Below the pieces are notes generated by a model, which was not told where the DNA came from, did not search any database, and saw only the letters and a program-made list of their open reading frames with translations. A stretch of DNA of 32,781 nt from Bacteroidota bacterium (GTDB lineage Bacteria > Bacteroidota > Bacteroidia > Chitinophagales > Saprospiraceae): assembly GCA_017857395.1 (NCBI GenBank), contig JAFMDF010000073.1, forward strand, positions 1 to 32,781, in the 5' to 3' direction. A program made the translations under genes and the position numbers. How positions within the stretch are numbered: position 1 is the first letter of the stretch; every line of letters begins with the position of its first letter. Shown piece by piece: positions 31,764 to 32,781 of the stretch.

Positions 31764-32741
31764 ATGACGGAACCTATTAGAATTGAATTGCCAACGATGT
31801 ACGGAATGAAGTCCGTCAATGCTTATCTATTTTTAATCCCAGAACTCACCTTAATTGATTGCGGAGAAAAAACCGATGCTACTTGGGATGCACTCCAAGC
31901 TGCTTTAACTGTTTATGATTTAGCGATTAAAGACATCAAAAGAGTAATTATTACGCATGCCCATGTAGATCACATTGGGATGGCAGGCAGAATTGTAGCA
32001 GAAAGTGGAGCAAGGGTCTGGGTGAATGAGTACTGCTACGATTGGGCGGTAAATACGGAGGCTCTGTGGAAGCGCCGTATCGCCATGATGGAAAAACATA
32101 TCTTAGGAGATATGCCAAAAGATGGAGAAGGGGCAACTTTTAGCAAAATGTTACGGTCTTTTTTTGGAGCGGTCTTAAATGCTTGGGATGCTTTACCTGC
32201 TGAAAAAGTGACTACTTTTCCGATGGAAGGAAGTTTAGAAATGGGGGGAACAACTTGGGACATTATTTATGCACCAGGGCATACCAATATGCAAACCTGT
32301 TTTTACCAAAAAGAAAAAAAATGGCTGATTGGCGCAGATATGTTATTGAGTATTACGCCTACACCTGTTATTGAATTTTCTTTAACTGATCCAGAAAAAA
32401 GAGAAAATGGTTTAGCTGAAATGCTACAATCTTATCAAAAAATGTTGGATTTAGATATTGAAACAGTATTTCCTGGTCATTATGAACCTTTTAGCAATCA
32501 TCGAAAATTAATTCAAAATCAATTGCGTCGCATTCACCTACGCAAAGAGGCTACTTATCAATTAATTGAGGACGGCAAACATAGATTTTATGAATTATTT
32601 GATGTCCTTTATACCAATAGATTAAATATGCCAGGGATGTCTATGCTGAGAGGGTATCTAGATTTATTAATTGATGAAAAGAGGATCGAGGAACGAATAG
32701 AAGATGGGTATACGGCGTATCGAATTGCAGCAATTCTTTAA
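31764..32741 (+). CDS. MBL-fold metallohydrolase with C-terminal helical/winged domain
   Basis: Metallo-beta-lactamase-fold hydrolase of 325 residues. The metal ligands are H65-A-H67-V-D69-H70 in ITHAHVDHIGMAG, the His of YAPGHTNMQTCFY (about 172), the Asp of LIGADMLL (about 192) and the His of VFPGHYEPF (about 240). A C-terminal segment of about 75 residues (NQLRRIHLRKEATYQLIEDG...MLRGYLDLLIDEKRIEERIEDG) resembles the helical/winged-helix tail of LACTB2/glyoxalase II-like proteins. The substrate could be a thioester or lactone, but this is not determined. No signal peptide is present, so it is cytoplasmic. It is 91 nt downstream of the M49-like gene, with a hairpin between. It ends 40 nt before the window edge. 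Confidence 0.85.
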   Translation: MTEPIRIELPTMYGMKSVNAYLFLIPELTLIDCGEKTDATWDALQAALTVYDLAIKDIKRVIITHAHVDHIGMAGRIVAESGARVWVNEYCYDWAVNTEALWKRRIAMMEKHILGDMPKDGEGATFSKMLRSFFGAVLNAWDALPAEKVTTFPMEGSLEMGGTTWDIIYAPGHTNMQTCFYQKEKKWLIGADMLLSITPTPVIEFSLTDPEKRENGLAEMLQSYQKMLDLDIETVFPGHYEPFSNHRKLIQNQLRRIHLRKEATYQLIEDGKHRFYELFDVLYTNRLNMPGMSMLRGYLDLLIDEKRIEERIEDGYTAYRIAAIL

Positions 32742-32781
32742 GTACTGATAATCAATTAAATACAAATAAAAATACAAATAA

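Overview
The window looks like chromosomal DNA of a Bacteroidota, most likely from the Saprospiria/Cytophagia side of the phylum. The evidence is AT-rich DNA; weak or absent Shine-Dalgarno sequences; repeated TAnnTTTG (-7) promoter elements in front of genes, which is the Bacteroidota signature; a secreted protein with a type IX secretion (T9SS) C-terminal sorting domain; and a crtD-cruF-crtY carotenoid operon of the kind used for saproxanthin/flexixanthin-type monocyclic carotenoids. No rRNA, tRNA, CRISPR array, prophage or intact insertion sequence was seen.

Layout. 1-2.4 kb (minus): an ECF sigma factor followed by a membrane anti-sigma-like protein with a TPR-like tail, then a type A chloramphenicol acetyltransferase homologue. 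2.45-9.0 kb (plus): nadK, yidD, hemB, a PaaE/Hcr-like flavin/2Fe-2S reductase and uvrA. 9.3-14.2 kb (minus): a DUF2064 nucleotide-sugar-transferase-like protein, a LolA-like periplasmic carrier, ligA and a secreted CxxCH/T9SS protein. 14.4-17.5 kb (plus): a GH2 beta-galactosidase, convergent with cvpA. 18.7-20.8 kb (plus): a PaaG-type enoyl-CoA isomerase/hydratase and a CrtA-like carotenoid monooxygenase. 20.9-25.1 kb (minus): an operon crtD-cruF-crtY-methyltransferase with overlapping start and stop codons. 25.3-29.0 kb (minus): ftcD, a lipoprotein alkaline phosphatase and dprA. 29.3-32.7 kb (plus): an SH3b membrane protein, an M49-like (DPP III-type) lipoprotein peptidase and an MBL-fold hydrolase.

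How genes work together. The clearest pathway is carotenoid tailoring: CruF hydrates one psi end, CrtD desaturates C3'-C4' of that end, CrtY cyclises the other end, and CrtA probably oxidises C2'. The earlier steps (crtE, crtB, crtI) and crtZ are not here. The sigma/anti-sigma pair is a signalling unit. Most of the rest are housekeeping genes in their own transcription units.

The most unusual content is intergenic. (1) Heptamer arrays, consensus about RGTTGCG, are usually arranged as inverted pairs; two of them abut the yidD and hemB start codons, and one creates a spurious N-terminal extension of yidD. (2) Other short-word arrays (an octamer near 10.0 kb, ATGAG words near 11.0 kb, ACTATGTG near 4.97 kb) sit in the same kinds of places. 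(3) A dispersed dyad family with ACTGGT...ACCAGT ends and covarying interiors is present. (4) A sigma-54-like promoter and a strong intrinsic terminator on the plus strand bracket about 280 nt without a gene at 26.4-26.69 kb, which is a candidate small RNA. Four stretches above 300 nt lack a convincing gene (8992-9344, 18178-18739, 19526-20117, 26302-26742) and are described individually.
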